A stretch of DNA of 64,000 bases from contig CM039509.1 in NCBI GenBank assembly GCA_022432975.1, positions 10,320,621 through 10,384,620 of the forward strand, in the 5' to 3' direction. The notes under the pieces are model-generated. The model made no database searches. It was not told where the DNA came from and saw nothing but the letters and a program-made list of their open reading frames with translations. Position 1 is the stretch's first letter, and the number at the start of each line of letters is the position of its first letter. Shown piece after piece: positions 53,342 to 64,000 of this stretch. The DNA is from Begonia masoniana. Lineage: Eukaryota; Streptophyta; Magnoliopsida; Cucurbitales; Begoniaceae. The translations under genes and the position numbers were made by a program.

Positions 53342-54223
53342 TGTAACACCCCTAATACTGTACCTATTTACCCATACAAATTTTTCATTTTATACTTTTT
53401 ACCTTTTTATGCTTTAAATAAAATTTAATACGGAATCTAAACCGAAGTTGAAATCAGAACTGAAGTCGGAATTAAAACTGAACTTTAAAAACATTTAAAA
53501 CAAAACCTTTTAATAAATAATTAAAACTAAAACATTTATTAAAACTTAAAATAAAACTATTAAAAGAAGGGAGGGCAGAATCGGAATTCTGCCCTCAGAA
53601 ATGTAGCAGCGACCGGGCGCTGCAAATTGCAGCGCCCAAGCGCTGCATTCGCTGCATGTTGCAGCGACTGATCGCTGCAACATGCAGCGCCCAGTCGCTG
53701 CAAACATGCAGCGACTGGCGACTGTCGCTGCAACCTTGCAGCGACCCACCCTTCACTTCCTTCTTCACTTCCTTCTTGCTTCCTTCACACTTACTCTCTG
53801 GAATCTCAAATTCCAGAGAGCAACACAAACTCATCAAGCTCTCTGGAATCCGATTCCAGAGAGCAGAATTTCACACCCTTCTTTGCCCATTCTCTCATTT
53901 TACCTCATAACACTTATGACTTAACTCAACCGACCCGCAGCAGACTTTGCGAAGTCCAACTGCATGGGTAGCTCTAAAAACTGAGCATACCAATACCAAA
54001 TCTAAAGTCAATCAAAACATTTTCAAACATTCATTAAACAGTTCAAAACAAAACGTTTTACATACATTTACCAAAATGTTATCTAATCCCTATCCAGAAT
54101 CCAAGCAACCTAAAATGTCTATACATTCATAATTAACATTAATCCCCCAAAATACGTACACAGACGATCCCCACGGGTCAAAAGCGCCTCGACTGCTCAG
54201 CGCACTCCCACGAGCATCATCCA

Positions 54224-56050
54224 TCAACTGCCTCCGACATCAGGAGGAGGAACGTCGTCCTCACCTGGATCTACGTCACCTAGCAGATTACCTACACCAT
54301 ACAGACACATATGAGATATTGAAATCTCAGTAAGCTACGTAAATGCAGATGCATGCGTGCGTATGCCATTCAGAAATCATGCTCAGATTCAGATTACAGA
54401 TACAGAATTACAGATTACAGATTCATTTTCATTCCTTTCAGATACAGAAACAGATACAGATACAGATTCAGATTACAGATGCAGAATTACAGATTACAGA
54501 TTCATTTTCATTCCTTTCAGATACAGAAACAGATACAGATACAGATTCAGATTACAGATGCAGAATTACAGATTACAGATTACAGATTCATTTTCATTCC
54601 TTTCAGATACAGAAACAGATACAGATACAGATTCAGATTACAGATGCAGAATTACAGATTACAGATTACAGATTCATTTTCATTCCTTTCAGATACAGAA
54701 ACAGATACAGATACAGATTCAGATTACAGATGCAGAATTACAGATTACAGATTCATTTTCATTCCTTTCAGATACAGAAACAGATACAGATACAGATTCA
54801 GATTACAGATGCAGAATTACAGATTACAGATTCATTACGTCACAGACAGACAGAATTGTCACCGAAACCTCGACCCACTAACCCAAGGGGGCCCGTCCGA
54901 CGGTTGGACTACCCCGTGGGGTTAGAGAGGGGGGGTACACGCTTGCAACACGCACAGCCGTGCCTGAGCCCCATCTCGCATGACCAGAAACAGACAGATT
55001 ACGTTTATTCATTCAGATTACGTTACAGATTTCATTTCAGATATACGTCCCATTCAGATTACAGATACAGAATTACAGATTACAGATTCATTACGTCACA
55101 GACAGACAGAATTGTCACCGAAACCTCGACCCACTAACCCAAGGGGGCCCGTCCGGCGGTTGGACTACCCCGTGGGGTTAGAGAGGGGGGGTACACGCTT
55201 GCAACACGCACAGCCGTGCCTGAGCCCCATCTCGCATGACCAGAAACAGACAGATTACGTTTATTCATTCAGATTTCGTTACCGATTTCATTTCAGTTAT
55301 ACGTTCCTTTTCTTAAAAACACGTGCAGAAATTCCTTTTCATGACTTTCGAAAACCGTGATGCATGAACAGTTCATATCAGCGGAAAGTAAACAAACAAC
55401 ATACATACATTCATGGCAGTAAAGCAGAACCTATAAACAACTAACCTAACTACCCAACCAGAATAACATAAAACAAACAGTTCCTCGAGTATTCCCGAGA
55501 CGACGACGAAGTATGGTGCAGACCTTTGGGTCAAAGTAAGTCACGAAAACTTACCTCGAGTGCGCTGGATCTCAAGCTTCGTCCACTGGAGTCGCGTGTC
55601 TGAGGTAAAACACGATATTTGTCGTTAAACCCAATTTAAACGATTAAATGTCCAAACTAATAAAATCCTTAATTTAACAAATCGAAGCTTTTAAACAACG
55701 ACACAACGCCCGATAAATCTGGAAATCCATATTACGAGTTATTTCCGAAAACCCGTAAATTCCTAAATTTATACTTTTCCACAAATTGAATTATCTTCGT
55801 CCAATAACGTCAAATACGTTCAATACATTCTTAATCAAGGCTAACCTATTAATTACGAACCCTAATTCGCGTTTTTGACGAGATTTAATCGAAACCCTAA
55901 TTATTTAAAACGCCGTAAACTTCGAAATAAAAGCCTTAAGGTTGTAAATACATACCGAGGGTAGCGAGAGGAGAAGAAATGACGAAGAACGGAGGAAGAA
56001 CGGAAGAAAACGGAGGTCGGACGGAGTCGGAAATCGCCGGCGGCCAGGGG
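54224..56050 (-). CDS. LTR small ORF, element F left copy
   Basis: Exon 3 54291-54224 ([21 protein letters not shown] tail, TGA), exon 2 55598-55554 (CTCAG|AC to CGAG|GTAAGT), exon 1 ending at 55956 (CTCG|GTATGT) with PPFFVIS. Phases are 1 and 1. The exon 1 frame is open well upstream but I find no ATG before a TAA, so translation of this copy is uncertain. The right LTR has the same arrangement (60244-60177, 61559-61515, end at 61916). Confidence 0.48.
54386..54835. repeat. 79/86-bp minisatellite in F 3' LTR
   Basis: Five units of ACAGATTCAG/TTCATTTTCATTCC composition, related in reverse complement to the 52-bp repeat of G. The 7-bp length difference is an extra ACAGATT. Long open frames here are artefacts. 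Confidence 0.93.
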
Positions 56051-56547
56051 AGCTCTCTCTCTCTCTCTGGAATTCCTTCACGCGACAGAGGAGAAGAAGA
56101 AGAATGAGGGAAAAGAAGATTTGTGTTAATTTATAAAAATTGATTTGCAAATTACCATTTTGCCCTACTTACTTAAATCTATTTGTTTCGTCCTTCGTTT
56201 CGTTAATCGTCCTTCGATTCGGATTCTCGAAAATTCCATATTTTGCCAATAGCTCATATTCATCGCTAGGGCTTTATTAAAACTGTCCGTTCTCAATTTG
56301 GACTCCATTTACTATTTCTACTAAAACGTCAATTATATTACGATATAGGTAATTACTCGGAATATAGCGGTTAATCTCCGAAAATTCCCATAATTTCCTT
56401 AAAATTCCCATTACTCGTTAGGATCGTAATGACGCTTTCTTTTCGTAAATCGGACCTGATTTGACATATTTACCGAAAATGCCACGTGTTATTAAAATAT
56501 CAATATAATATAATATATCTAAAAGTCCGTACAAGCCGGATATTACA

Positions 56548-58048
56548 TTCCACCCTCCTTATTTAGAATTTTGTCCACAAAATTTGCCATAACCTATAGT
56601 CCTTGATATTAACATCTCTGGTCTTGTGACGTTTACTTCGATTAATCGTCTGCACTTACGGTCCTTCTTCGTGGTTCTAAACCAAAACCCTACTATATTC
56701 TCCAACATTGGCCCTAACTTCGTATTCCCCACTTTCAATTTGATCGTACACGTCCTCTCTCACGTACTAAGCATAATCCAAATTCTCAAATCTCAATCAC
56801 TTAATCCGACAACATATTTGTTACTTAAACACTTGCGCATGTACCAACTTTCGACTTTCACTTAATCACTCACAGATTAAATCTCTCAATAATACTAACT
56901 TCAAAATTCACTCTTTATCGACGTCTTTCTTCCGCTGTCCCTTTAAGTCAGAGCTATACCTAAGCTTCCTAACGCCAGTCAAATTGAATGCCCACAATTC
57001 CATCAAATTTCTGGGCTGTAACCCGTACCTCAACGCAATTCCCCCGATCATGTTCACAATCAGGATACGCACCAACCGAATTTCTACATTAACTTATATA
57101 GATTAAGATATAATTCAAGGATTGAACTTAGAATAAATGTCCAGTAGAATGGTTGGGACTTGACTAGAAGGAGCAAACGATAGTAGACTAGTCGGCGGAA
57201 CTCGAAATAACCTAGAGGAGGTTAGAGAAAGGTGAAGTAGATCGTTGGACTAAAGACTTTAAATTTGTGAGAAGATTACAACCGACCTGCTAGGCGGTAG
57301 GCTTAGTGAAGTTAAGGGTGATTTATGAGTAGTAGACGCGTCAAGTCTTTGGCGTTGTAAGGTTAGAGACTAGCGCTACAGAATGTGATTGTGCTTAAGA
57401 GTTTAAGGCAACCAGTATGACCGTAGAAGGGATGGCGATACAAATTAGACCGAATCTATAGTGGGTACAGTTCAAGTTAAGAACCACAAACATTAGGCTG
57501 GAAGTAGGAACATTGGTGTTCGAGGAACTAAGAAGATTAACTTGAATAATGAGATGTTATGAAATTTTCTTTTGGGGAAAATAAAGGAGTATGGTTGGTG
57601 AGTCTGAGGAGGTTGAGATTACGGACGTAGATTTATTTAGCGACAAATCTGCAAATAAGAAGATTGTTGGACTAACTGAAGGGCTAAGGTCGGAAGACTA
57701 GATCGGTGTCTCACAGCAAACGATTTGTGGTGTTTACGATCTATGGAATAGGAATAACTAGAATGTGCGATAAGCCCACTTAGGTAGACTTATAGTGAGA
57801 TAAGATAGAAAGGATTCCAAAAGACTGGTATTCATTAGGTTGAGATCTCGGGGTAATCTCGAAGAGATGGTTTGTGAAATTAGAGATTTGAATCTTAGTT
57901 GTGAATTTTATTAAGACCTGCGAGGTGCCCGAGAACGTATACAGTTTGGATACTGTTGACGAAGAAGTTCTGTGGGAACGTTGTTAGGGAAATGTGGATT
58001 CGGGTGGTCGTAAAAGAGACTAAAGTAAAGGTCAACGAAATATTTTAT
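56548..58048 (-). other. Non-coding internal part of element F
   Basis: Begins with the polypurine tract (56548-56560, minus strand AAGGAGGGTGGAA). No pol similarity and no long frame. Base composition flips near 57090: the left part is C-rich and G-poor on the plus strand, the right part G-rich and C-poor. Confidence 0.85.
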
Positions 58049-59176
58049 CTATCCTCTGTTTATCGCTGTACAGTTAATTAAAATAATACCTGCAATTGTA
58101 GAAGGCTGAGCCTCATCATCAACATCGCCAGGCCCGATCAACGCAAAAACCCTGGGTATAACCTTCCTCTGATCTCCGCCCAACTGATCTCGGGTCTGTT
58201 GCGGGCAATCTCTGACGAAGTGGCCGATATCCCCGCATCTATAGCACTTATTCGTGCCAACTCGGCACTCGCCACTATGTTTCTTCTGGCATCTGGGGCA
58301 CCAGGGCATCTGAGAAGTCCCCTGTACCTGCTTTCCCTTGCCCCGATCATTTCCTCCCTCAAGAGGTCTCTTCGCACCTCTAGGCTGTGGCTGTGGTGGC
58401 TGTGCTCCAGGCTGCCATCCCTGATTCCGAGACTGAGGACGGATCTCTTGGAAGAAGCCCTTTGATGGCTCCCTCGGTCTAACACAAGTGGCCCTGGCAG
58501 CCTCTATGTCCAGAGCTCTGGCTGTAACATCAGAATATGGCGCATCAATAATACCTGAGACTACCACGTGCATCCGAATCTCCGGATGGAGTCCCTCCAT
58601 AAAGTGGTGCACCTTCTCCTCATTATCGCTGACAAGGCGAGGTGCGAATCGTGATAAAGCCTCAAATCTCCGAATATAATCCGCAACTGAACCAGTCTGC
58701 TTCAGCTGCGTAAACTCGTTCCTCTTGGCCACTCTCACTGTGCGGCTGAAATACTTGTCGAAGAATAAGAACTTGAATCGATCCCAAGTCATAACTGATA
58801 CATCTGTAGTCGACTTGATCGAGTCCCACCAGAAACGAGCGTCCAACGCTAAGTGGAATGTGGCATAAGCGACCCTGCTCCCGTTGGCAACCTTGGCGTA
58901 ATCTAGCATGTCTTCCATAACCCGGATCCATTCCTCGGCACGTGTGGGATCCGATGATTGGCCCTCGAACACAGGAGGCCGAAGGCTTTGAAACCTCTGC
59001 ATACCCTGATTACTAGGGACCACCAGCTCTTGTGCCCTCTGATTCTCTCGCTGTTGCTCTCGATTCACTAGGTCTGTAATTTGTTGCGCCTGCCGGTCCA
59101 TATGCTGAGACTGGCGATCTAACAATTCCGTAAGACGATCCATCGCGTCGTCTCTAGGATCCCTTCCTCGAACCAT
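58049..59176 (-). CDS. Gag, element F (complete)
   Basis: The ATG at 59176 ([15 protein letters not shown]) lies after the leader. The frame is also open upstream to an ATG overlapping the primer site, which I do not take as the start. It has about 375 residues: Gln-rich helical N-part, capsid domain (LRPPVFEGQSSDP, FHLALDARFWWDS, FFDKYFSRTV, FTQLKQTGSV), a Pro/Gln/Arg linker, a cysteine pair and one CCHC knuckle (CYRCGDIGHFVRDC), then an acidic end where the protease would begin (TIAGIILINCT). No stop or shift. It could assemble particles if enzymes were supplied by related elements. Confidence 0.92.
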   Translation of the reverse strand: MVRGRDPRDDAMDRLTELLDRQSQHMDRQAQQITDLVNREQQRENQRAQELVVPSNQGMQRFQSLRPPVFEGQSSDPTRAEEWIRVMEDMLDYAKVANGSRVAYATFHLALDARFWWDSIKSTTDVSVMTWDRFKFLFFDKYFSRTVRVAKRNEFTQLKQTGSVADYIRRFEALSRFAPRLVSDNEEKVHHFMEGLHPEIRMHVVVSGIIDAPYSDVTARALDIEAARATCVRPREPSKGFFQEIRPQSRNQGWQPGAQPPQPQPRGAKRPLEGGNDRGKGKQVQGTSQMPWCPRCQKKHSGECRVGTNKCYRCGDIGHFVRDCPQQTRDQLGGDQRKVIPRVFALIGPGDVDDEAQPSTIAGIILINCTAINRG

Positions 59177-59189
59177 ATTTATAAGACTC

Positions 59190-59254
59190 CTATAAAATTT
59201 AAAAACAAGTAATCCTAAGAAACTGAAATCAAACAAAGCAGTAAACAGACTTAC
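59190..59254 (-). other. Possible 65-bp leader intron, element F
   Basis: CT|GTAAGT donor and TTTTATAG|G acceptor before the gag ATG, same layout as in B. Confidence 0.4.
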
Positions 59255-59325
59255 AGTTGATGAAGGATGTCCGTGTAGTGGCTGTGCAGTCGAGCAGTCT
59301 ACAGAATCGATTTTAAAACCCGGGG

Positions 59326-59337
59326 GCTCTGATACCA
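59326..59337 (-). promoter_or_regulatory. Primer binding site, element F
   Basis: Minus strand TGGTATCAGAGC four bases from the 5' LTR at 59342. Confidence 0.95.
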
Positions 59338-59341
59338 TAAT

Positions 59342-62300
59342 TGTAACACCCCTAATACTGTACCTATTTACCCATACAAATTTTTCATTTTATACTTTTT
59401 ACCTTTTTATGCTTTAAATAAAATTTAATACGGAATCTAAACCGAAGTTGAAATCAGAACTGAAGTTGGAATTAAAACTGAACTTTAAAAACATTTAAAA
59501 CAAAACCTTTTAATAAATAATTAAAACTAAAACATTTATTAAAACTTAAAATAAAACTATTAAAAAAAGGGAGGGCAGAATCGGAATTCTGCCCTCAGAA
59601 ATGTAGCAGCGACCGGGCGCTGCAAATTGCAGCGCCCAAGCGCTGCATTCGCTGCATGTTGCAGCGACTGGCGACTGTCGCTGCAACCTTGCAGCGACCC
59701 ACCCTTCACTTCCTTCTTCACTTCCTTCTTGCTTCCTTCACACTTACTCTCTGGAATCTCAAATTCCAGAGAGCAACACAAACTCATCAAGCTCTCTGGA
59801 ATCCGATTCCAGAGAGCAGAATTTCACACCCTTCTTTGCCCATTCTCTCATTTTACCTCATAACACTTATGACTTAACTCAACCGACCCGCAGCAGACTT
59901 TGCGAAGTCCAACTGCATGGGTAGCTCTAAAAACTGAGCATACCAATACCAAATCTAAAGTCAATCAAAACATTTTCAAACATTCATTAAACAGTTCAAA
60001 ACAAAACGTTTTACATACATTTACCAAAATGTTATCTAATCCCTATCCAGAATCCAAGCAACCTAAAATGTCTATACATTCATAATTAACATTAATCCCC
60101 CAAAATACGTACACAGACGATCCCCACGGGTCAAAAGCGCCTCGACTGCTCAGCGCACTCCCACGAGCATCATCCATCAACTGCCTCCGACATCAGGAGG
60201 AGGAACGTCGTCCTCACCTGGATCTACGTCACCTAGCAGATTACCTACACCATACAGACACATATGAGATATTGAAATCTCAGTAAGCTACGTAAATGCA
60301 GATGCATGCGTGCGTATGCCATTCAGAAATCATGCTCAGATTCAGATTACAGATACAGAATTACAGATTACAGATTCATTTTCATTCCTTTCAGATACAG
60401 AAACAGATACAGATACAGATTCAGATTACAGATGCAGAATTACAGATTACAGATTCATTTTCATTCCTTTCAGATACAGAAACAGATACAGATACAGATT
60501 CAGATTACAGATGCAGAATTACAGATTACAGATTACAGATTCATTTTCATTCCTTTCAGATACAGAAACAGATACAGATACAGATTCAGATTACAGATGC
60601 AGAATTACAGATTACAGATTACAGATTCATTTTCATTCCTTTCAGATACAGAAACAGATACAGATACAGATTCAGATTACAGATGCAGAATTACAGATTA
60701 CAGATTACAGATTCATTTTCATTCCTTTCAGATACAGAAACAGATACAGATACAGATTCAGATTACAGATGCAGAATACAGATTACAGATTCATTACGTC
60801 ACAGACAGACAGAATTGTCACCGAAACCTCGACCCACTAACCCAAGGGGGCCCGTCCGACGGTTGGACTACCCCGTGGGGTTAGAGAGGGGGGGTACACG
60901 CTTGCAACACGCACAGCCGTGCCTGAGCCCCATCTCGCATGACCAGAAACAGACAGATTACGTTTATTCATTCAGATTACGTTACAGATTTCATTTCAGA
61001 TATACGTCCCCATTCAGATTACAGATACAGAATTACAGATTACAGATTCATTACGTCACAGACAGACAGAATTGTCACCGAAACCTCGACCCACTAACCC
61101 AAGGGGGCCCGTCCGGCGGTTGGACTACCCCGTGGGGTTAGAGAGGGGGGGTACACACTTGCAACACGCACAGCCGTGCCTGAGCCCCATCTCGCATGAC
61201 CAGAAACAGACAGATTACGTTTATTCATTCAGATTTCGTTACCGATTTCATTTCAGTTATACGTTCCTTTTCTTAAAAACACGTGCAGAAATTCCTTTTC
61301 ATGACTTTCGAAAACCGTGATGCATGAACAGTTCATATCAGCGGAAAGTAAACAAACAACATACATACATTCATGGCAGTAAAGCAGAACCTATAAACAA
61401 CTAACCTAACTACCCAACCAGAATAACATAAAACAAACAGTTCCTCGAGTATTCCCGAGATGACGACGAAGTATGGTGCAGACCTTTGGGTCAAAGTAAG
61501 TCACGAAAACTTACCTCGAGTGCGCTGGATCTCAAGCTTCGTCCACTGGAGTCGCGTGTCTGAGGTAAAACACGATATTTGTCGTTAAACCCAATTTAAA
61601 CGATTAAATGTCCAAACTAATAAAATCCTTAATTTAACAAATCGAAGCTTTTAAACAACGACACAACGCCCGATAAATCTGGAAATCCATATTACGAGTT
61701 ATTTCCGAAAACCCGTAAATTCCTAAATTTATACTTTTCCACAAATTGAATTATCTTCGTCCAATAACGTCAAATACGTTCAATACATTCTTAATCAAGG
61801 CTAACCTATTAATTACGAACCCTAATTCGCGTTTTTGACGAGATTTAATCGAAACCCTAATTATTTAAAACGCCGTAAACTTCGAAATAAAAGCCTTAAG
61901 GTTGTAAATACATACCGAGGGTAGCGAGAGGAGAAGAAATGACGAAGAACGGAGGAAGAACGGAAGAAAACGGAGGTCGGACGGAGTCGGAAATCGCCGG
62001 CGGCCAGGGGAGCTCTCTCTCTCTCTCTGGAATTCCTTCACGCGACAGAGGAGAAGAAGAAGAATGAGGGAAAAGAAGATTTGTGTTAATTTATAAAAAT
62101 TGATTTGCAAATTACCATTTTGCCCTACTTACTTAAATCTATTTGTTTCGTCCTTCGTTTCGTTAATCGTCCTTCGATTCGGATTCTCGAAAATTCCATA
62201 TTTTGCCAATAGCTCATATTCATCGCTAGGGCTTTATTAAAACTGTCCGTTCTCAATTTGGACTCCATTTACTATTTCTACTAAAACGTCAATTATATTA

Positions 62301-62507
62301 CGATATAGGTAATTACTCGGAATATAGCGGTTAATCTCCGAAAATTCCCATAATTTCCTTAAAATTCCCATTACTCGTTAGGATCGTAATGACGCTTTCT
62401 TTTCGTAAATCGGACCTGATTTGACATATTTACCAAAAATGCCACGTGTTATTAAAATATCAATATAATATAATATATCTAAAAGTCCGTACAAGCCGGA
62501 TATTACA
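59342..62507 (-). repeat. 5' LTR of element F
   Basis: Near-identical to 53342-56547. Carries the same small ORF exons, five repeat units (about 60341-60790), the 256-bp duplication and the hairpin cluster with one internal deletion. Confidence 0.95.
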
Positions 62508-63139
62508 GTTTGTGAAGAAATTTAGGGATTTTGTTAGAAATCGATAGGGTTGTTTATTTATTACTCATTGATGATGTATTAGTGCTTATTGAGGTTGTTG
62601 GAGTAGATTAATGGTGTTGGTTGATGTTAAATGTTAAGTTTAGGTTGTTGGAGATGTAGTTGGACACCATTAATGGAGTTTTGAAGTTAGTGAGCACCAA
62701 GTGCTCGATGAAATGCTCGAATGAAATGAATTAGAGTTTTTAGAAGAATTTGTCCTAGCTCAAGACGTCAATTTGTTTACATTTGATGTTTGAAAGTCGA
62801 TATTAATGATATGTTGTTAAATGCCCTAGGTAACCCAAGCTCAAAGGACGGTGCTTGGCATATCTAGGACGCCAGGTAAGTGAGTGTTAGGCTTTTGGCC
62901 CCTAAGGCCCTACGTCGTAACGATGTTGATCATGTTTGTTGTGATGAAGTTAGGTAGTTGTAGGGTGGTGGAAAGACGGGTAGCTTAAGTAGTGCCTTAG
63001 TGATTTGTTAGTGGTCGTTCGATAGGCGTTTCTACGTATGTCATTCCTCATGCATCATGTTTTATTAAAATGCATATGAACTATTTATGAGCATGTTTTA
63101 TGAAATATCGAATTAACGAATGATCATGAATTCCGAATG

Positions 63140-63270
63140 ACGTATGTTTCTCACGGGGTAAGTTGTATGTTTCTCACGGGGCAAGTCATGTGTTTCTCAT
63201 GGGGCAAGTCATGTGTTTCCCACGGGGCAAGTCATGTGTTTCTCACGGGGCAAGTTATGATTCTCACGGG
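63140..63270 (+). repeat. Short tandem repeat in I LTR, about 6 copies
   Basis: Unit of about 24 bp with TGTTTCTCACGGGGCAAGT, inside the second candidate intron (62876-63393). Confidence 0.92.
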
Positions 63271-63904
63271 GCAAGAAAATGGTTTAACGAAATGAAACGA
63301 AACTGGTTTACGAATGTCATGCATATATGTAACGTTATGTTTAGCACACTCTTTACTAAGCATTAGGCTTAATGTATTTATCGTATGATGTAGGTGACGA
63401 GATCGAAGGTGAGGAACCTCATTATGATGATCAAGCGTAGATGGTCGATAGGTGGAGCTCGTGGCGGCGGAGCGTGTTTTGGCTAGGCTAGATGACTCAC
63501 GGTTAGACAGTTTTGAGAGTTTTTGGTAAAGTTTGGGGAAATGGTAAATTTGATAGATTTTTCGTACCGTTAGATACATTTTTGGATGTTTGACGATTGA
63601 ATAGATTATATACTGCGTTTTGTAGTGTTTTGACGTTTTTCAAACAGGAAGGAAATGTTAAACTTTTAAACGGAACCACACGGTTCATTTTTATGAAATT
63701 TGATTATGTTCAACGTGAATTGTCGGTTTTGAGCATTCGAGTAAATGTTATGTTTGTAGGGTATTTTATGGAGGTATGTAAAGATTGGGTGAAGAAGTAG
63801 TGAGAAAAGTGAAGAGTTAGTGTGTTGTGTGTTTTTGTGTTGTAAATGTGAAGTGCAGGGCGTGTGAAGAAGGTAAGAAGAAAGGAGAAGGGGGGGGGGG
63901 AGGC

Positions 63905-64000
63905 CGTGCTCTCTGGAGAAAATCCAGAGAGCATGGCGATTGCTCGCCTCTTGGAGGCGAGCAATCGCCTCTTCCCCTGGCAATCGCTGGAGAAGCGATT
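63905..64000. repeat. Hairpin cluster in I LTR
   Basis: GCTCTCTGGA/TCCAGAGAGC and GGCGATTGCTCGCC/GGCGAGCAATCGCC arms, after an 11-base G run. The cluster is cut by the window end. Confidence 0.88.

Larger units (their letters stand above)
53342..56547 (-). repeat. 3' LTR of element F
   Basis: Holds a hairpin cluster (53575-53850), five units of a 79/86-bp repeat (about 54386-54835) and a 256-bp duplication (about 54830-55340). It has about 47 bp more of the GCAGCGACTG/CGCTGCAT hairpin cluster than the other LTR. Confidence 0.95.
53342..62507 (-). mobile_element. Element F, gag-only retrotransposon (TR-GAG-like)
   Basis: Two near-identical LTRs of about 3.2 kb (53342-56547, 59342-62507), a perfect 5-bp duplication gtttg (53337-53341, 62508-62512), primer site, polypurine tract and a single complete gag. 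Protease, RT, RNase H and integrase are all absent; 1.5 kb of non-coding DNA takes their place. This is the layout of non-autonomous terminal-repeat elements with a gag domain. The LTR family is that of G and the solo LTR. The high LTR identity suggests recent insertion. Confidence 0.95.
62513..64000 (+). repeat. LTR of element I, right piece
   Basis: Continues the LTR interrupted at 53341 and leaves the window. Candidate small-ORF parts: exon 2 62840-62875 (CCAAG|CT to CCAG|GTAAGT), exon 3 63394-63440 (GTGTAG-like GATGTAG|GT, TAG) with an acidic tail. With exon 1 ending at 53278 the phases are again 1 and 1. Hairpins begin at 63905. Confidence 0.85.

Noticed and set aside
58049..59338. Longer gag start at the ATG overlapping the primer site (adds 54 residues)
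   Set aside because: The extra part covers primer site and leader, carries the candidate leader intron and is not alike between families. The start at 59176 matches B and G.

Overview
The window looks like intergenic heterochromatin of a flowering plant. It is built almost entirely of nested Ty3/gypsy LTR retrotransposons of the Tekay/Del-type chromovirus lineage: the pol order is PR-RT-RH-INT, followed by a GPF motif and a chromodomain-like C-terminus, and most LTRs are 2-4 kb. One Cassandra TRIM carrying 5S-rRNA-like LTRs is also present. No ordinary host gene, tRNA or genuine rRNA gene is visible. The species cannot be named from the sequence.

Layout. Element A (minus, 1-5538) runs in from the left edge. 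Element D (minus, 5544-51358) is the old host element. Its left LTR is split by element B (minus, 5808-15261, TSD aaaga) and element C (plus, 15387-47083, TSD cctct). B carries Cassandra (9069-9892). C is a long non-autonomous element with no coding internal region; its 3' LTR is split by element H (minus, 23025-43822). H is itself split by a solo LTR (26510-29080, TSD gggcc) and by element G (plus, 32066-41379). The D pol remnant (49152-51358) is cut by LTR fragment E (51359-52842). E abuts an LTR of element I (plus, from 52843 past the window end), which is split by element F (minus, 53342-62507, TSD gtttg). F is a gag-only element. Nesting reaches four levels (D>C>H>G and D>E>I>F). A/C, B/D and F/G/solo each share LTR or leader sequence and form families; H, E and I are separate.

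How the parts work together. A and C share primer site and leader, so C is plausibly mobilised by A-like partners. F and G share a family and the same gag breakpoint, and G looks like a recombinant that joined a truncated gag to an intact-looking RT-INT. Most pol frames are broken; G and the 3' half of H are best preserved, and F keeps a complete gag.

The main unexpected signal is inside the LTRs. In elements B, C, D, F, G, H and I the LTR reads, on the element's own strand, like a small three-exon gene: a CT-rich leader, a first exon, an intron with telo-box-like AAACCCTAA motifs, a 36-54 nt second exon, a second intron that holds nearly all of the minisatellites and the (GT)257 run, and a third exon ending in a conserved acidic/proline-rich tail. 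Both introns are phase 1, and differences between families in the coding parts are largely synonymous or multiples of three. A and E retain at least the third exon. Downstream of this gene-like unit most LTRs carry a rapidly changing cluster of perfect hairpins.
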